A stretch of DNA of 39,173 nt from Prosthecobacter debontii (GTDB lineage Bacteria; Verrucomicrobiota; Verrucomicrobiia; Chthoniobacterales; Chthoniobacteraceae): NCBI GenBank assembly GCA_945861385.1, contig CAMAUI010000035.1, positions 1 through 39,173 on the forward strand, in the 5' to 3' direction. A program made the translations under genes and the position numbers. Below the pieces are notes generated by a model, which was not told the origin of the DNA, searched no databases, and saw only the letters and a list, made by a program, of their open reading frames with translations. How positions within the stretch are numbered: the first letter of the stretch is position 1; every line of letters starts with the position of its first letter. This document shows positions 1 to 8,760 of this stretch, one piece after another.

Positions 1-392
1 GACTCTGCCAGTCGGGAGATATTCTGTTTTGCGTGCGCGGCGCAACAGCCGGACGCTTGAATCGCGCTGACAAAACTTATTGTCTTGGTCGCGGTCTTGC
101 CGCGATTCGCCCCCGAAAAGGAGTGGCAGCCAACACGGATTTCCTCTTCGCCGTGCTGGATCGATACTACGACTATTTCCAAACCAAGGGAGTTGGTAGC
201 ACGTTCATCAACATCAACCGCGACGAACTTGAGGCACTACCAATCCCCAAGGCGCAGCACGACAAAGCAGAGGCATTGGCCCGGCGAGTGACGGCGGTGG
301 AGGCGCTGAAGACGGCGCAGCGCGCGTCGCTGGCGGAGCTGGACGCGCTCTTCGCCACCCTCCAGCACCGCGCCTTCGAAGGAGAACTGTAA
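1..392 (+). CDS. hsdS: Type I restriction-modification specificity subunit HsdS, C-terminal part (5' end outside window)
   Basis: The frame is open from the left edge and ends with TAA at 390-392. HsdS supplies DNA target recognition to the HsdM methylase and HsdR translocase. The visible part is the second target-recognition domain (SGDILFCVRGATAG, then VGSTFININRDELEALPIP) followed by the conserved helical spacer (KAEALARRVTAVEALKTAQ) and the typical C terminus LQHRAFEGEL. The GTG at 33 is internal, because the reading frame and the GDIL motif extend upstream of it. A GGAG at 381-384 inside its last codons serves the next gene, whose ATG starts one base after this stop. hsdM is expected just upstream. 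Confidence 0.9.
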   Translation, partial: LCQSGDILFCVRGATAGRLNRADKTYCLGRGLAAIRPRKGVAANTDFLFAVLDRYYDYFQTKGVGSTFININRDELEALPIPKAQHDKAEALARRVTAVEALKTAQRASLAELDALFATLQHRAFEGEL

Positions 393-393
393 C

Positions 394-1218
394 ATGACCG
401 CAATTCTCTCATGGATTACGAATGACGGGAAACCGGGCGCGGCTTCGCTCTACCTCGCGTCTGACAGTCGGATTTCACGCAAGCGCGCAGATGGCGGATA
501 CGATGTCCTCGACGACAACTTCCAGAAGGTTTTTGCCTCTCCTCAGACACCAGACATCTTTGCCTTTTGCGGCCCGGTCGTGGGTGTGCCTGCATTGATT
601 GAGGAACTCATCAAAGCCGCCGTGCAGGTCAGGGGCGCGAAGGGGTATGGGGAACGTGCGGAGAGTGTATTTTCAGAAGATTTGTTCGGATGCGTTCTAA
701 AGCAAAGAGCTTTTGGGGTTCAGGCGGGGCTCTCTGTCTTTCACGGGTATCGATTTGGAACACGCCGCTTTGGCCTTACCAAAGTCACAATTGGCGACAA
801 CCAAGCGCCCACCTTCAGTCCGTATGGCTTCGGAGCAGACTGGGGACTGCTTGCCGTCGATGGTAAGGGCGATGATATGGTAGAGAAGAAACAGGAGGAG
901 TATCTCAGCTTGGAAGCTGAATCAAAGGGCTACAGTCGCTGGTTGTGGATGTCGTTTTATGCATCGCTCGTTAACGCCAGCGAAGTGACTTGCGGCGGAG
1001 CTCCACAGCTTGCTGGGCTTTACGGGGAAAACGGCGGCAATGTCCTCGGCGTTTATTTCAAGGGCGCGGCCTTTGTCGAAGGCAAGCTCTGCGTCCGAGC
1101 GGATATTGAGTATCGTGATGAGCTTTTCCAGCGTGTGGATGCATCTGGAAGTCGTTTACCTAACGCGCAACCTCACGCTCGAATGGGCAAGCCAAGAATT
1201 TTCCAATTTGCACCATGA
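394..1218 (+). CDS. Proteasome-like (Ntn-hydrolase fold) protein inside the hsd operon
   Basis: 274 residues. ATG at 394 follows the hsdS stop by one base and has GGAG at 381-384. The N terminus is Met-Thr, so removal of Met would expose a nucleophilic Thr as in HslV and Anbu. The pattern matches proteasome beta and HslV folds: TAILSW strand, LYLASDSRIS with Asp24 (place of HslV Asp17), FQKVFAS with Lys45 (place of Lys33), then FAFCGPVVGVPALIEEL like the HslV glycine turn and first helix. A later GGAPQLAGLYG and GVYFKG resemble the C-terminal strands of this fold. I recall similar uncharacterised bacterial proteins, but the function is unknown. Likely roles, inferred only: a self-processing peptidase, or a regulator of RM subunit turnover. 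No separate promoter is seen. Confidence 0.6.
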   Translation: MTAILSWITNDGKPGAASLYLASDSRISRKRADGGYDVLDDNFQKVFASPQTPDIFAFCGPVVGVPALIEELIKAAVQVRGAKGYGERAESVFSEDLFGCVLKQRAFGVQAGLSVFHGYRFGTRRFGLTKVTIGDNQAPTFSPYGFGADWGLLAVDGKGDDMVEKKQEEYLSLEAESKGYSRWLWMSFYASLVNASEVTCGGAPQLAGLYGENGGNVLGVYFKGAAFVEGKLCVRADIEYRDELFQRVDASGSRLPNAQPHARMGKPRIFQFAP

Positions 1219-1323
1219 AAAGTGCATCAGCTGCAACTCCGATTACCTCCACCATTGAAGACTTTGGGGGTAGAAGTTCGAGGGACAGCGCTGGAGGTAA
1301 CCCCTCCAGCGCGGATCGGTTTC

Positions 1324-1357
1324 GTTGGCAGCCTCACAGGATTGTGAGGCTGCCAAC
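1324..1357. repeat. Perfect 15-bp hairpin, REP-like or terminator
   Basis: 1324-1338 is an exact inverted copy of 1343-1357 around the loop GGAT. It is followed by TGCTTTTATTT, so it could end transcription after the Ntn-like gene. The same shape (short palindrome with a 3-4 base loop) recurs elsewhere in the window, so it may be a dispersed palindrome acting as a terminator. Confidence 0.7.
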
Positions 1358-1376
1358 TGCTTTTATTTGGCCCAAT

Positions 1377-1403
1377 CACCGCGCCTTCCGCGGGGAATTA
1401 TGA
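1377..1403 (+). pseudogene. Scar of an hsdS 3' end (encodes HRAFRGEL-stop)
   Basis: Codons at 1377-1403 read HRAFRGEL followed by TGA. This is the classic HsdS C terminus and nearly repeats the real hsdS end (HRAFEGEL, 366-392); 12 bases are identical at 366-377 and 1377-1388. Its TGA overlaps the ATG of the next gene as ATGA. Upstream codons in this frame are not HsdS-like, so only the tail remains. It suggests that the next gene was once directly coupled to an hsdS. Confidence 0.6.
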
Positions 1404-1900
1404 AACCGGCACTCCATCAACTTGCGTTCGATGGCGCGCTGCTCGCCCGTGGCTTCTGGCTCTACATCTGGGAAATTACCACGAAGGACGGCGGCAAGAT
1501 CCATTACGTGGGCCGCACTGGCGACAGTTCCTCGCTCAACGCCCAATCGCCCTTTGCCCGGCTCAGTCAGCACCTTGGCTGGAACGAGAAATCCAATGCA
1601 CTCCGGCGGAATCTGGAAGAGCACAAGTTGGTCGCCGAGGCATGTCAGACGTTCCGGCTCTTCGCCTGCGGCCCGATTTTTCCCGAGAGCGAGTGTGAGG
1701 TGAAGCACCAGCACTCGCGCGATGTTATCGCCGCACTGGAGAAAGCGCTGGCCGATGCGATGCACGCGGCGGGATACGAAGTGCTGAATGAGGTGAAGAG
1801 CCGCAAGGTGCTCGACCCGGAGTTATGGCGCACAGTCGTCGCAGTCTTCCGGAGAAGTTTTCCGAAGCTCTCGCATCGCGACTTCCACGTGGAGCATTGA
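1400..1900 (+). CDS. GIY-YIG-like nuclease-fold protein in the RM operon
   Basis: 166 residues from ATG 1400, preceded by GGGGAA at 1392-1397. A longer reading from 1325 is less likely because it would start inside the hairpin. Residues about 18-42 (GFWLYIWEI...HYVGRTGDSS) match the paired motifs of the GIY-YIG fold, with YVGRT for YIG. Downstream lie a conserved Arg/His region (FARLSQHLG) and, near the end, an acidic helix ALEKALAD followed by GYEVLNEV, the spacing of the catalytic Glu and the LN of the family. Family members cut DNA during repair, restriction or homing. The role here is unknown; it lies between hsdS and hsdR and may be an accessory defence nuclease. The first motif is LYI rather than GIY, so activity is uncertain. 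Confidence 0.55.
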   Translation: MKPALHQLAFDGALLARGFWLYIWEITTKDGGKIHYVGRTGDSSSLNAQSPFARLSQHLGWNEKSNALRRNLEEHKLVAEACQTFRLFACGPIFPESECEVKHQHSRDVIAALEKALADAMHAAGYEVLNEVKSRKVLDPELWRTVVAVFRRSFPKLSHRDFHVEH

Positions 1901-2054
1901 GCGGACAACCGGATGGATACGAGCTGGAAATGAAATTGGATATTGTCAGGAAATACTCTACTGGATTTAGAGTCACATCATCCATTTTTTCAAACTATTA
2001 CGACTGAATAAAACTGGCGTTGACGCGGAAACGAACTGAGCTTTTAGTCGCACC

Positions 2055-3248
2055 ATGATCATCCGCTACGAACTGCCGCGCGACTGGATCCGCTACGACC
2101 GCCAGGCGATTGGGGACGAGTGGATGTCGGCGAAGGCAGCGATGCTGGCACTGACAGAAATGCCGTATCAACGGAGCTGGGTGGATGAACTTCAGAAGAT
2201 GCAACTCAAGCGGGAGGTGGCCGGCACGTCGCGGATCGAGGGTGCGGAATTCACGGAGAAGGAACTCGATGCGGCGATGCGTGAGACGCCCGAGCAACTC
2301 GAGACACGCTCGCAAAAGCAGGCGGCGGCGGCGGTGGCGACTTACCGATGGATCGCACAACTGCCCGCCGACCGCCCGGTGGACGAGGCTCTGATTGTGG
2401 AGGTCCATCGGCGGTTGGTGACCGGTTGTGATGATGATCATTGCACGCCGGGCAGGTTGCGGGACCGGGATCAAAACGTGATTTTTGGCGCACCGCGCCA
2501 TCGTGGGTGCGAAGGCGGTGATGAATGCACCGAGGCGATCCGAGGACTGGTGGAAGCGACGAGGACGACTTTTCGCGAACACGATCCGCTCATCCAAGCG
2601 CTCGCGCTGCATTATCATTTTGCGGCGATGCATCCTTTCCTCGATGGCAACGGACGCACGGCACGGGCGTTGGAGGCGTTGATGCTCCAGCGTGTCGGGC
2701 TGCGGGACACGCTCTTCATCGCAATGTCGAACTACTACTACGAGCAGAAGGTGGGGTATCTGAACGCGCTGAATGAGACGCGGGCAGCGGGGCATGATTT
2801 GACGCCGTTTTTGAAATTTGCGCTGCGGGGAATCGAGAGCCAGTGCCGCCGGCTTTTTGGCGAGATCAAACTGCAAGTCACGAAGGCGCTCTATCGCAAC
2901 ACGTTTACGGATTTGTTTGGCCGGTTGAAATCGCCGCGTAAACGCGTGGTGTCGAACCGCCACGTGCAGTTGCTGAATCTGCTGCTCGAGGAGGAGGAGA
3001 TCACATTGGAAGCACTGACGAAACGGACGGCACATTTTTACCGGGTAAAGAATCCCTACAAAGCGCTGATCCGCGATCTGAACTACCTGATCGAACTGAA
3101 GGCGATCACCTACAAGCGCCTGCCTGAAAACACCGGGTTCCTGATTTTAATCCAACTGGAGTGGCCGATGCAGATCACGGAGACAGAGTTTTTCCGACGG
3201 GCGAAAGAGATGCCGAAGGCAAAGGTTCACGGATTCCTTTCGACGTGA
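2055..3248 (+). CDS. Fic family protein (AMP-transferase type, class II autoinhibited)
   Basis: 397 residues. The core motif HPFLDGNGRTAR is complete at residues 193-204, with the catalytic His193 and the anion-binding loop, so adenylylation or a related nucleotide transfer to a protein target is likely. TSRIEG at residues 58-63 fits the inhibitory motif [S/T]xxxE[G/N] placed N-terminal to the Fic core, as in class II Fic proteins where the Glu blocks ATP. The C terminus (about residues 300-370) is rich in helices and resembles a winged-helix region (LLNLLLEEEEITLEALTKRT). It ends 13 bp before hsdR. No clear Shine-Dalgarno precedes the ATG. Fic genes are known neighbours of type I RM genes; the target here is unknown. 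Confidence 0.9.
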   Translation: MIIRYELPRDWIRYDRQAIGDEWMSAKAAMLALTEMPYQRSWVDELQKMQLKREVAGTSRIEGAEFTEKELDAAMRETPEQLETRSQKQAAAAVATYRWIAQLPADRPVDEALIVEVHRRLVTGCDDDHCTPGRLRDRDQNVIFGAPRHRGCEGGDECTEAIRGLVEATRTTFREHDPLIQALALHYHFAAMHPFLDGNGRTARALEALMLQRVGLRDTLFIAMSNYYYEQKVGYLNALNETRAAGHDLTPFLKFALRGIESQCRRLFGEIKLQVTKALYRNTFTDLFGRLKSPRKRVVSNRHVQLLNLLLEEEEITLEALTKRTAHFYRVKNPYKALIRDLNYLIELKAITYKRLPENTGFLILIQLEWPMQITETEFFRRAKEMPKAKVHGFLST

Positions 3249-3261
3249 TACGACTGCATCC

Positions 3262-6200
3262 GTGCCAGTATCCAACTTTGCATTTCTGCACGCCGAATGG
3301 CCCGACTTGCACGACACGGCCAGCAAGGCGGAGGCGCTGGCGTATCCCGATGCGCGGACGGCGTGCTTCCACGCGCGGCGCGGGCTGGAGGTGATGGTGC
3401 ATTGGCTCTACAAGCACGATGCGGCGCTCAAGCTGCCGTATCAGGACAACCTGAGTGCGCTCATTCACGAGCCGACGTTCAAAACCACGGCGGGCGCGGC
3501 GGTCTTTGCCAAGACGGTGCTCATCAATCGCCTCGGCAATTCCGCCGTGCATGGGCATCGCCCGGTCCAGCAGTTCGACGCGCTGACGGCGGTGCGCGAG
3601 CTCTTCCACGTCGCCTACTGGCTGGCCCACACCTATGCGCGCGGGGCGAAGCCGGCTCCCGGCCTGACGTTCGATCCGAACGCGCTCCCGAAGACCACGC
3701 CGCTGCCGAAGCAGACCATCGAGCAGCTTCAACGGCTGGAAACGGAACTGCGCACGCGGGACGAGAAGCTCTCGGCGCTGCTGGCGGACAAGACGGCGCT
3801 GGATGCGGAATTGACGCGATTGCGCGGGGAGATTGCCGAGGCGAAGAAGGCCAACACCGCGCAGGCCGACACGCACAACTATTCCGAAGCCGAGACGCGG
3901 GATTACTTCATTGACCTGCTGCTCAAGGAAGCGGGCTGGGCGCTCGATCAGGAGCGCGACCGGGAATTTCCCGTGGAGGGAATGCCCAACAACGAGGGCA
4001 AAGGCTTCGTGGATTACGTGCTCTGGGGCGACGACGGCCTCCCGCTCGCGCTGAACGAGGCCAAGCGCACGAAGCGTGATCCGCGCGTGGGCCAGCGGCA
4101 GGCCGAGCTGTATGCGGACTGTCTGGAAAAGATGTTCGGGCGGCGGCCCATCATCTTTTACTCGAATGGCTACGAGCACTGGATGTGGGACGACGCGAAT
4201 TATCCGCCGCGTCCGGTGCAGGGCTTTCTCAAGAAGGTCGAGCTGGAGCTGCTGATTCAGCGTCGCACCACGCGCAAGAAACTGGCGGAGGCGAAGATCA
4301 ACGAGGCCATCGTGGAGCGTTACTACCAGACGCGCTGCATCCGCCGCATCGGCGAAGCCTTCGAGAAGGATCACGACCGCAAGACGCTCGTCGTCATGGC
4401 CACCGGCGCGGGGAAGACGCGCACCGTAGTGGCGCTGTGCGACCTGCTCATGCGGTGCAACTGGGTAAAGCGGGTGCTGTTTCTGTGTGACCGCGTGGCG
4501 CTCGTAAAGCAGGCCATCAACAAAGGCTTCAAGGCTCATTTGCCCGAGTCGTCGCCCGTGAACCTCCTTACCGAGAAGGACGCGGAGGGTCGGGTGTTTG
4601 TCTCCACCTACCCGACGATGATGGGGTTGATTGACGAGACGAAGGACGGCCAGCGGCGGTTCGGCGTCGGACACTTCGACCTCATCATCATTGATGAAGC
4701 GCACCGGTCGGTTTACCAGAAATACAAAGCCATCTTTGACTACTTCGATTCGCTACTGGTGGGACTGACCGCCACGCCGCGCGACGAGATTGACCGCGAC
4801 ACCTACGGCTTGTTCGACCTCGAAAAGGGCGTGCCAACGGATGCCTACGATTTGAAGGATGCGGTGGCGGACAAGTTCCTCGTGCCGTCGAAGTCCGTGT
4901 CCGTGCCGCTCAAGTTCCAGCGCGAAGGCATCAAATACGAGAACCTGTCCGAAGAGGAAAAGGAACAGTGGGACGCGAAGGAATGGAGCGACGACGGCAG
5001 CACACCGGATTTCGTCGAGGCCGAGGCGGTGAACAAGTGGCTCTTCAACATTGATACCGTGGACAAGGTGCTGGAGCACCTCATGACGCGCGGGCAGAAA
5101 GTGGCGGGCGGTGACCGGCTCGGCAAAACCATCATCTTCGCCAAGAATCAGGCGCACGCGGATTTCATCCAGGAGCGATTCGACATCAACTATCCCAGCC
5201 TCGCCGGGAAGTTCGCACGCACGATCACGTTCAAGACCGAATACGCGCAAAGCCTGATTGATGATTTCTCGCAGAAGAACAAAGCGCCTCACATAGCCAT
5301 CTCCGTGGACATGCTCGACACGGGCATTGACGTGCCGGAGGTGGTGAACCTCGTTTTCTTCAAGCTGGTGCGGTCCAAGACGAAGTTCTGGCAGATGGTC
5401 GGACGCGGCACGCGGCTCTGTCCCGATTTGTTCGCGCCGGGCAAGCACAAGGAGTTTTTCTACATTTTCGACTACTGTCAGAATCTGGAGTTCTTCAGCC
5501 AGAATCCGGAGACGACGGAAGGCTCGCTCGGTGCCTCGCTCGGCAAGCGGCTCTTTACCACGCGGCTGGAATTGATCGCGACTCTCGACAAGCAGGCAGC
5601 GGAGGAATCCGCGGCGCGCGAAGAGCGGGGCGGGCTCACAGAACTGCGGACGGAAACCGCGAAACTGCTGCGTGAGGAGGTTGCCGCGATGAACCTGGAG
5701 AACTTCATCGTGCGACCACAGCGAAGGCTGGTTGAGAAATACGCCGCCGCGGAGGCGTGGACGACGCTGACCCCCGAGGCCGTGAGCGAGCTTGGGAGCC
5801 GGGTGGCCGGGCTGCCCTCACAGCTCGAAACCGACGACGAGGAAGCGAAGCGGTTCGACCTGCTGATGCTCAGGCTTCAGCTCGCCCAACTTAATTCAGA
5901 GCCGGGATTTGGCAGGCTGCGGGATCAGGTGAGGGCAATTGCCGGACTGCTGGAAGAGAAGGGCAGCATCCCGATGGTGCAGCAGCAGATGGAATTGATC
6001 CTGGCCATTCAGACGGATGAATGGTGGCAGAACGTGACGATCCCGCTGATCGACGGAGCGCGGAAGCGCCTGCGTCTGCTTGTGAAGCTCATCGAGAAGG
6101 AAGAGCGCAAGCCGATCTACACGGACTTCGAGGACCAGATGGGGACGGAGACCGCGTTCGCACTTCCCGGGTTTTCCGCGCCGGACACCTACGATCGGTT

Positions 6201-6657
6201 CCGCGCCAAGGCCCGGCATTTTCTAAAAGAGCACGAGGACCATCTGACCATTCACAAGCTGCGCACCAACGAGCCACTCACCGCCACGGATCTTGCCGAA
6301 TTGGAGCGAATGCTGATCCAAAACAGTGTCGGCAGCGCGGAGGATTTGGCGAAAGCAAAGACGGAGAGCAGCGGCCTCGGTCTCTTAGTGCGCTCGCTTG
6401 TCGGGATGGACCGACAGGCGGCGAAGAATGCACTCGGGTCGTTCCTCGCCAAAGGAAACCTGCGTGCGACCCAGATCCAGTTTCTCGATGAGGTGGTCAA
6501 TCACCTCACGGAACACGGCTGCATGGAGCCCGCGCGCCTCTACGAGTCGCCCTACACCGACCTGAATCCGCAGGGGGTGGATGGGGTATTCAGCTCGCAG
6601 CAGGTGGACGAACTGATCTCGATTCTCGAAGACGTTCGGAAGCGGGCAACGGCGTGA
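3262..6657 (+). CDS. hsdR: Type I restriction enzyme R subunit HsdR
   Basis: 1131 residues from GTG 3262, giving VSNFAFLHAEWPDLH, the usual start of EcoEI/EcoAI-type R proteins. Order of parts: N-terminal helical region of the DUF4145 kind (residues 1-120), a coiled coil (about 150-200), then a PD-(D/E)xK nuclease with Asp251, Glu266 and Lys268 (VDYVLW...NEAK). The SF2 translocase follows: TGAGKT at 381-386, DEAH at 478-481, GLTATPR and QMVGRGTR. The C terminus matches the EcoEI R C-terminal domain (SAEDLAKAKTESSGLGLLVR). All motifs look intact, so the enzyme should translocate and cut unmodified DNA with HsdM and HsdS. No good Shine-Dalgarno is seen; coupling to the Fic gene is possible. Confidence 0.96.
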   Translation: MPVSNFAFLHAEWPDLHDTASKAEALAYPDARTACFHARRGLEVMVHWLYKHDAALKLPYQDNLSALIHEPTFKTTAGAAVFAKTVLINRLGNSAVHGHRPVQQFDALTAVRELFHVAYWLAHTYARGAKPAPGLTFDPNALPKTTPLPKQTIEQLQRLETELRTRDEKLSALLADKTALDAELTRLRGEIAEAKKANTAQADTHNYSEAETRDYFIDLLLKEAGWALDQERDREFPVEGMPNNEGKGFVDYVLWGDDGLPLALNEAKRTKRDPRVGQRQAELYADCLEKMFGRRPIIFYSNGYEHWMWDDANYPPRPVQGFLKKVELELLIQRRTTRKKLAEAKINEAIVERYYQTRCIRRIGEAFEKDHDRKTLVVMATGAGKTRTVVALCDLLMRCNWVKRVLFLCDRVALVKQAINKGFKAHLPESSPVNLLTEKDAEGRVFVSTYPTMMGLIDETKDGQRRFGVGHFDLIIIDEAHRSVYQKYKAIFDYFDSLLVGLTATPRDEIDRDTYGLFDLEKGVPTDAYDLKDAVADKFLVPSKSVSVPLKFQREGIKYENLSEEEKEQWDAKEWSDDGSTPDFVEAEAVNKWLFNIDTVDKVLEHLMTRGQKVAGGDRLGKTIIFAKNQAHADFIQERFDINYPSLAGKFARTITFKTEYAQSLIDDFSQKNKAPHIAISVDMLDTGIDVPEVVNLVFFKLVRSKTKFWQMVGRGTRLCPDLFAPGKHKEFFYIFDYCQNLEFFSQNPETTEGSLGASLGKRLFTTRLELIATLDKQAAEESAAREERGGLTELRTETAKLLREEVAAMNLENFIVRPQRRLVEKYAAAEAWTTLTPEAVSELGSRVAGLPSQLETDDEEAKRFDLLMLRLQLAQLNSEPGFGRLRDQVRAIAGLLEEKGSIPMVQQQMELILAIQTDEWWQNVTIPLIDGARKRLRLLVKLIEKEERKPIYTDFEDQMGTETAFALPGFSAPDTYDRFRAKARHFLKEHEDHLTIHKLRTNEPLTATDLAELERMLIQNSVGSAEDLAKAKTESSGLGLLVRSLVGMDRQAAKNALGSFLAKGNLRATQIQFLDEVVNHLTEHGCMEPARLYESPYTDLNPQGVDGVFSSQQVDELISILEDVRKRATA

Positions 6658-6730
6658 AGTTCGGTGTCTAACTCGTTTCCATCCGCATTCTGTCCGCGAA
6701 CTGTCCGCGGACACGGAGCGGACAAACAGT

Positions 6731-6771
6731 GTCCGTCCGTCCACCTTCCTAAGGGGTGCGGACGGACGGAC
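6731..6771. terminator. Long GTCC-repeat hairpin between convergent hsdR and primase-helicase
   Basis: Three GTCC units at 6731-6742 pair exactly with GGACGGACGGAC at 6760-6771 around a 17-base loop. It sits between two genes that run towards each other and could stop both, although no U-tract follows. Related GTCCGCGG and CGGAC words crowd 6700-6730. Confidence 0.5.
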
Positions 6772-6786
6772 GAATTGGGACGAGTG

Positions 6787-8760
6787 TCATTTCCATGAGA
6801 GCAGGCCGTCGGTCTCGCTGAGCCGGGCACTGAATCGACCCGGCAGTTTGAGCGCCTCGTAGGCGGTGGAGCGACCGACATTGGCGACCTTTTCCAAGCG
6901 CTTCGCGGCTTCGGCCTTTTTTAGTGGCGCGGCTCCGTTCGCGAACAAAGTCGCCATGTGTTCCTCGGTCACAGTCGCACGTTCGCATTGTCCGTCGCTT
7001 GCAAATGAATCCCAGTCGAAGTCCTCCACCGGACTGAACAGCCCGTTGCTCCGAATCCAGGCCGAGCGCGGCCCAAGATCCCCGTCATTATTCTTGCAGC
7101 ACGTCCAGACGATCGTCCGGTCCTCCGGATCATCGCTCGCGGCCTGCATCACAAATACGCACCGCGGGACGGACCCGAGGACGTAGGAGCCGGCAAGAGT
7201 TGCGAGCAATCCGCGCCCGGTGGTCCGCTCATCCGCCTTGGGTTTCCTCGTGTGCGCCACGATTCCGAGCGCGGGAGCATCATCGCCGGCTTGAATCACC
7301 GAGCGAATCAGCCGGAAGGTTTCGAGGTAATCCTTCTGCCTGTCGTCCATGACGCAGGAGTTCCATGGATCGAGGATAATCACGTCCGGCTTGAACTCGG
7401 CAATTTCCTTGGCAAGGAGCGCACAAAAGTCCTCCTGGTCGAATGTGAGGCCGAATGGAGGTGGAACGCACACACGCACCCAAGGATCGAGCTGTCCGGC
7501 GTCCAGTTCGGAGAATTCGTCCTTGAGCCGATGCTCACCATTCTCAGTCTGGATGATCATCGTCTTGAACTTCCGGTGAACCTCCAGCCCGAACCATGGA
7601 GCGCCCGTGGCGCCGGCCTGCGCGAGGGCAACGGTCGTGCGGGATTTCCCGACGCCTGGCGCTCCGCCAATGACGAACACGGACCCGCATACGATATGGC
7701 AGTCCCCCACAAGCACCCAGCCGGGAGGCGGGACGAACGCCTTGAGCTGGCTCGGCTTGCGGAATTCGATCAGCGGCCGCTGACGATCCGCAATGACACG
7801 AGCCGCGTCTATGGCCGCCAAGAGGTCGTCTGCCATCGCACCGCCGCGCGTCCAGTCGTTCACGTCCTTGTGAGGGGCCGGCGTCGTGACCGAGCGCACC
7901 CGCGCATTGGCGCTGTCCGCCACGGCTGCGAGCCACTTCTCAGCAGGCGTCTTGCCGGTCCTGGCGTTGCGCTTGTCCTCAGGATCGTTTTGTGGCCACG
8001 CGAAGAGATCCGCGTCCGGTCGGATGAGTCCCGCAACCAGTGCGCCGTTCTCGGCCCCGCGGGTGACCAGCAGAGCAAACCCCGGAGTGGTGTGCATGTT
8101 CAGCTTCTCAGCCACGGCGAGAGCGTCCCACTGGCTCTCGAATACGTGGACGATGCGAGCCGTGGAAAGGTCGCCAATGACGAGCGGATAGACCCTGGAT
8201 CCTTTGGGATCGAACCGCCACGACCCATCATCCTTCAGCCGGTAATGCGCTCCTACTACGTCCCCGGCTTCATTGTGGACGGGAAATGCGATGCACCTGT
8301 CGTGGAGTCCGACGAGTGAATGCTCCTTGAGCCACTGGCAGAATGTGGGTGAATACCCCCGCCATTTCGCGAGCTTCGCGAGATGGCTGTCCGTAAATGC
8401 GGCGACACACGCAGGCCAGTTGAACGGTTGGCGGCGTCCGGATCTTTTCGGGTTGGCAGCGACCTTGGTTCCGTCCGTCCCTCCGGCTCCAATGCCAGCC
8501 AAGGCAAGGAATCGCTTGGTGGCGTCCTTGTTTGGGAGTGTTTCCTTCAATTCGACAAAGGTGATCTCATCGCCGTCGCCGCAGCCGGCATGGCATTTGA
8601 AACGCCAGCCTTTATCTCCCCTCCACACGGAGAAGGATGTTTTTTTGTCCTCGTGAAACGGACACCGCGCACTCTTCTTCGCGTGTTCCGCGAGTCCGTA
8701 GTGCTCCATGAGTTTCGGGAGCGGGAGCCGTTCCTTTGCTTCCTGAATGTCGTTTTTCAT
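6787..8760 (-). CDS. Mobile-element primase-helicase (CHC2 zinc finger, TOPRIM, RecA-like ATPase)
   Basis: 657 residues. The start ATG has GGAGGA about 8 bases upstream and overlaps the previous stop as ATGA. Residues 33-60 (CPFH...CHAGC) form a DnaG-type zinc finger. Residues about 200-300 look like a TOPRIM fold (VFESQWDALAV with Glu208, then DVNDW). From about 355 comes a RecA/AAA_25-type ATPase with GGAPGVGKS at 365-373 and the Walker B segment VIILDPWNS. The C terminus resembles a small HTH (KVANVGRSTAYEALKLPGRF). This architecture is typical of primase-helicases of integrative elements and satellites, which start replication of the excised element. It is convergent with hsdR. Confidence 0.88.
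   Translation of the reverse strand: MKNDIQEAKERLPLPKLMEHYGLAEHAKKSARCPFHEDKKTSFSVWRGDKGWRFKCHAGCGDGDEITFVELKETLPNKDATKRFLALAGIGAGGTDGTKVAANPKRSGRRQPFNWPACVAAFTDSHLAKLAKWRGYSPTFCQWLKEHSLVGLHDRCIAFPVHNEAGDVVGAHYRLKDDGSWRFDPKGSRVYPLVIGDLSTARIVHVFESQWDALAVAEKLNMHTTPGFALLVTRGAENGALVAGLIRPDADLFAWPQNDPEDKRNARTGKTPAEKWLAAVADSANARVRSVTTPAPHKDVNDWTRGGAMADDLLAAIDAARVIADRQRPLIEFRKPSQLKAFVPPPGWVLVGDCHIVCGSVFVIGGAPGVGKSRTTVALAQAGATGAPWFGLEVHRKFKTMIIQTENGEHRLKDEFSELDAGQLDPWVRVCVPPPFGLTFDQEDFCALLAKEIAEFKPDVIILDPWNSCVMDDRQKDYLETFRLIRSVIQAGDDAPALGIVAHTRKPKADERTTGRGLLATLAGSYVLGSVPRCVFVMQAASDDPEDRTIVWTCCKNNDGDLGPRSAWIRSNGLFSPVEDFDWDSFASDGQCERATVTEEHMATLFANGAAPLKKAEAAKRLEKVANVGRSTAYEALKLPGRFSARLSETDGLLSWK

Noticed and set aside
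1901-2054. Small gene between the GIY-YIG and Fic genes
   Set aside because: The open frame there is mostly the shadow of the previous gene and shows no start site or motif.
3175-4704. 509-codon minus-strand frame opposite hsdR
   Set aside because: Shadow of hsdR, which shows all its motifs on the plus strand.
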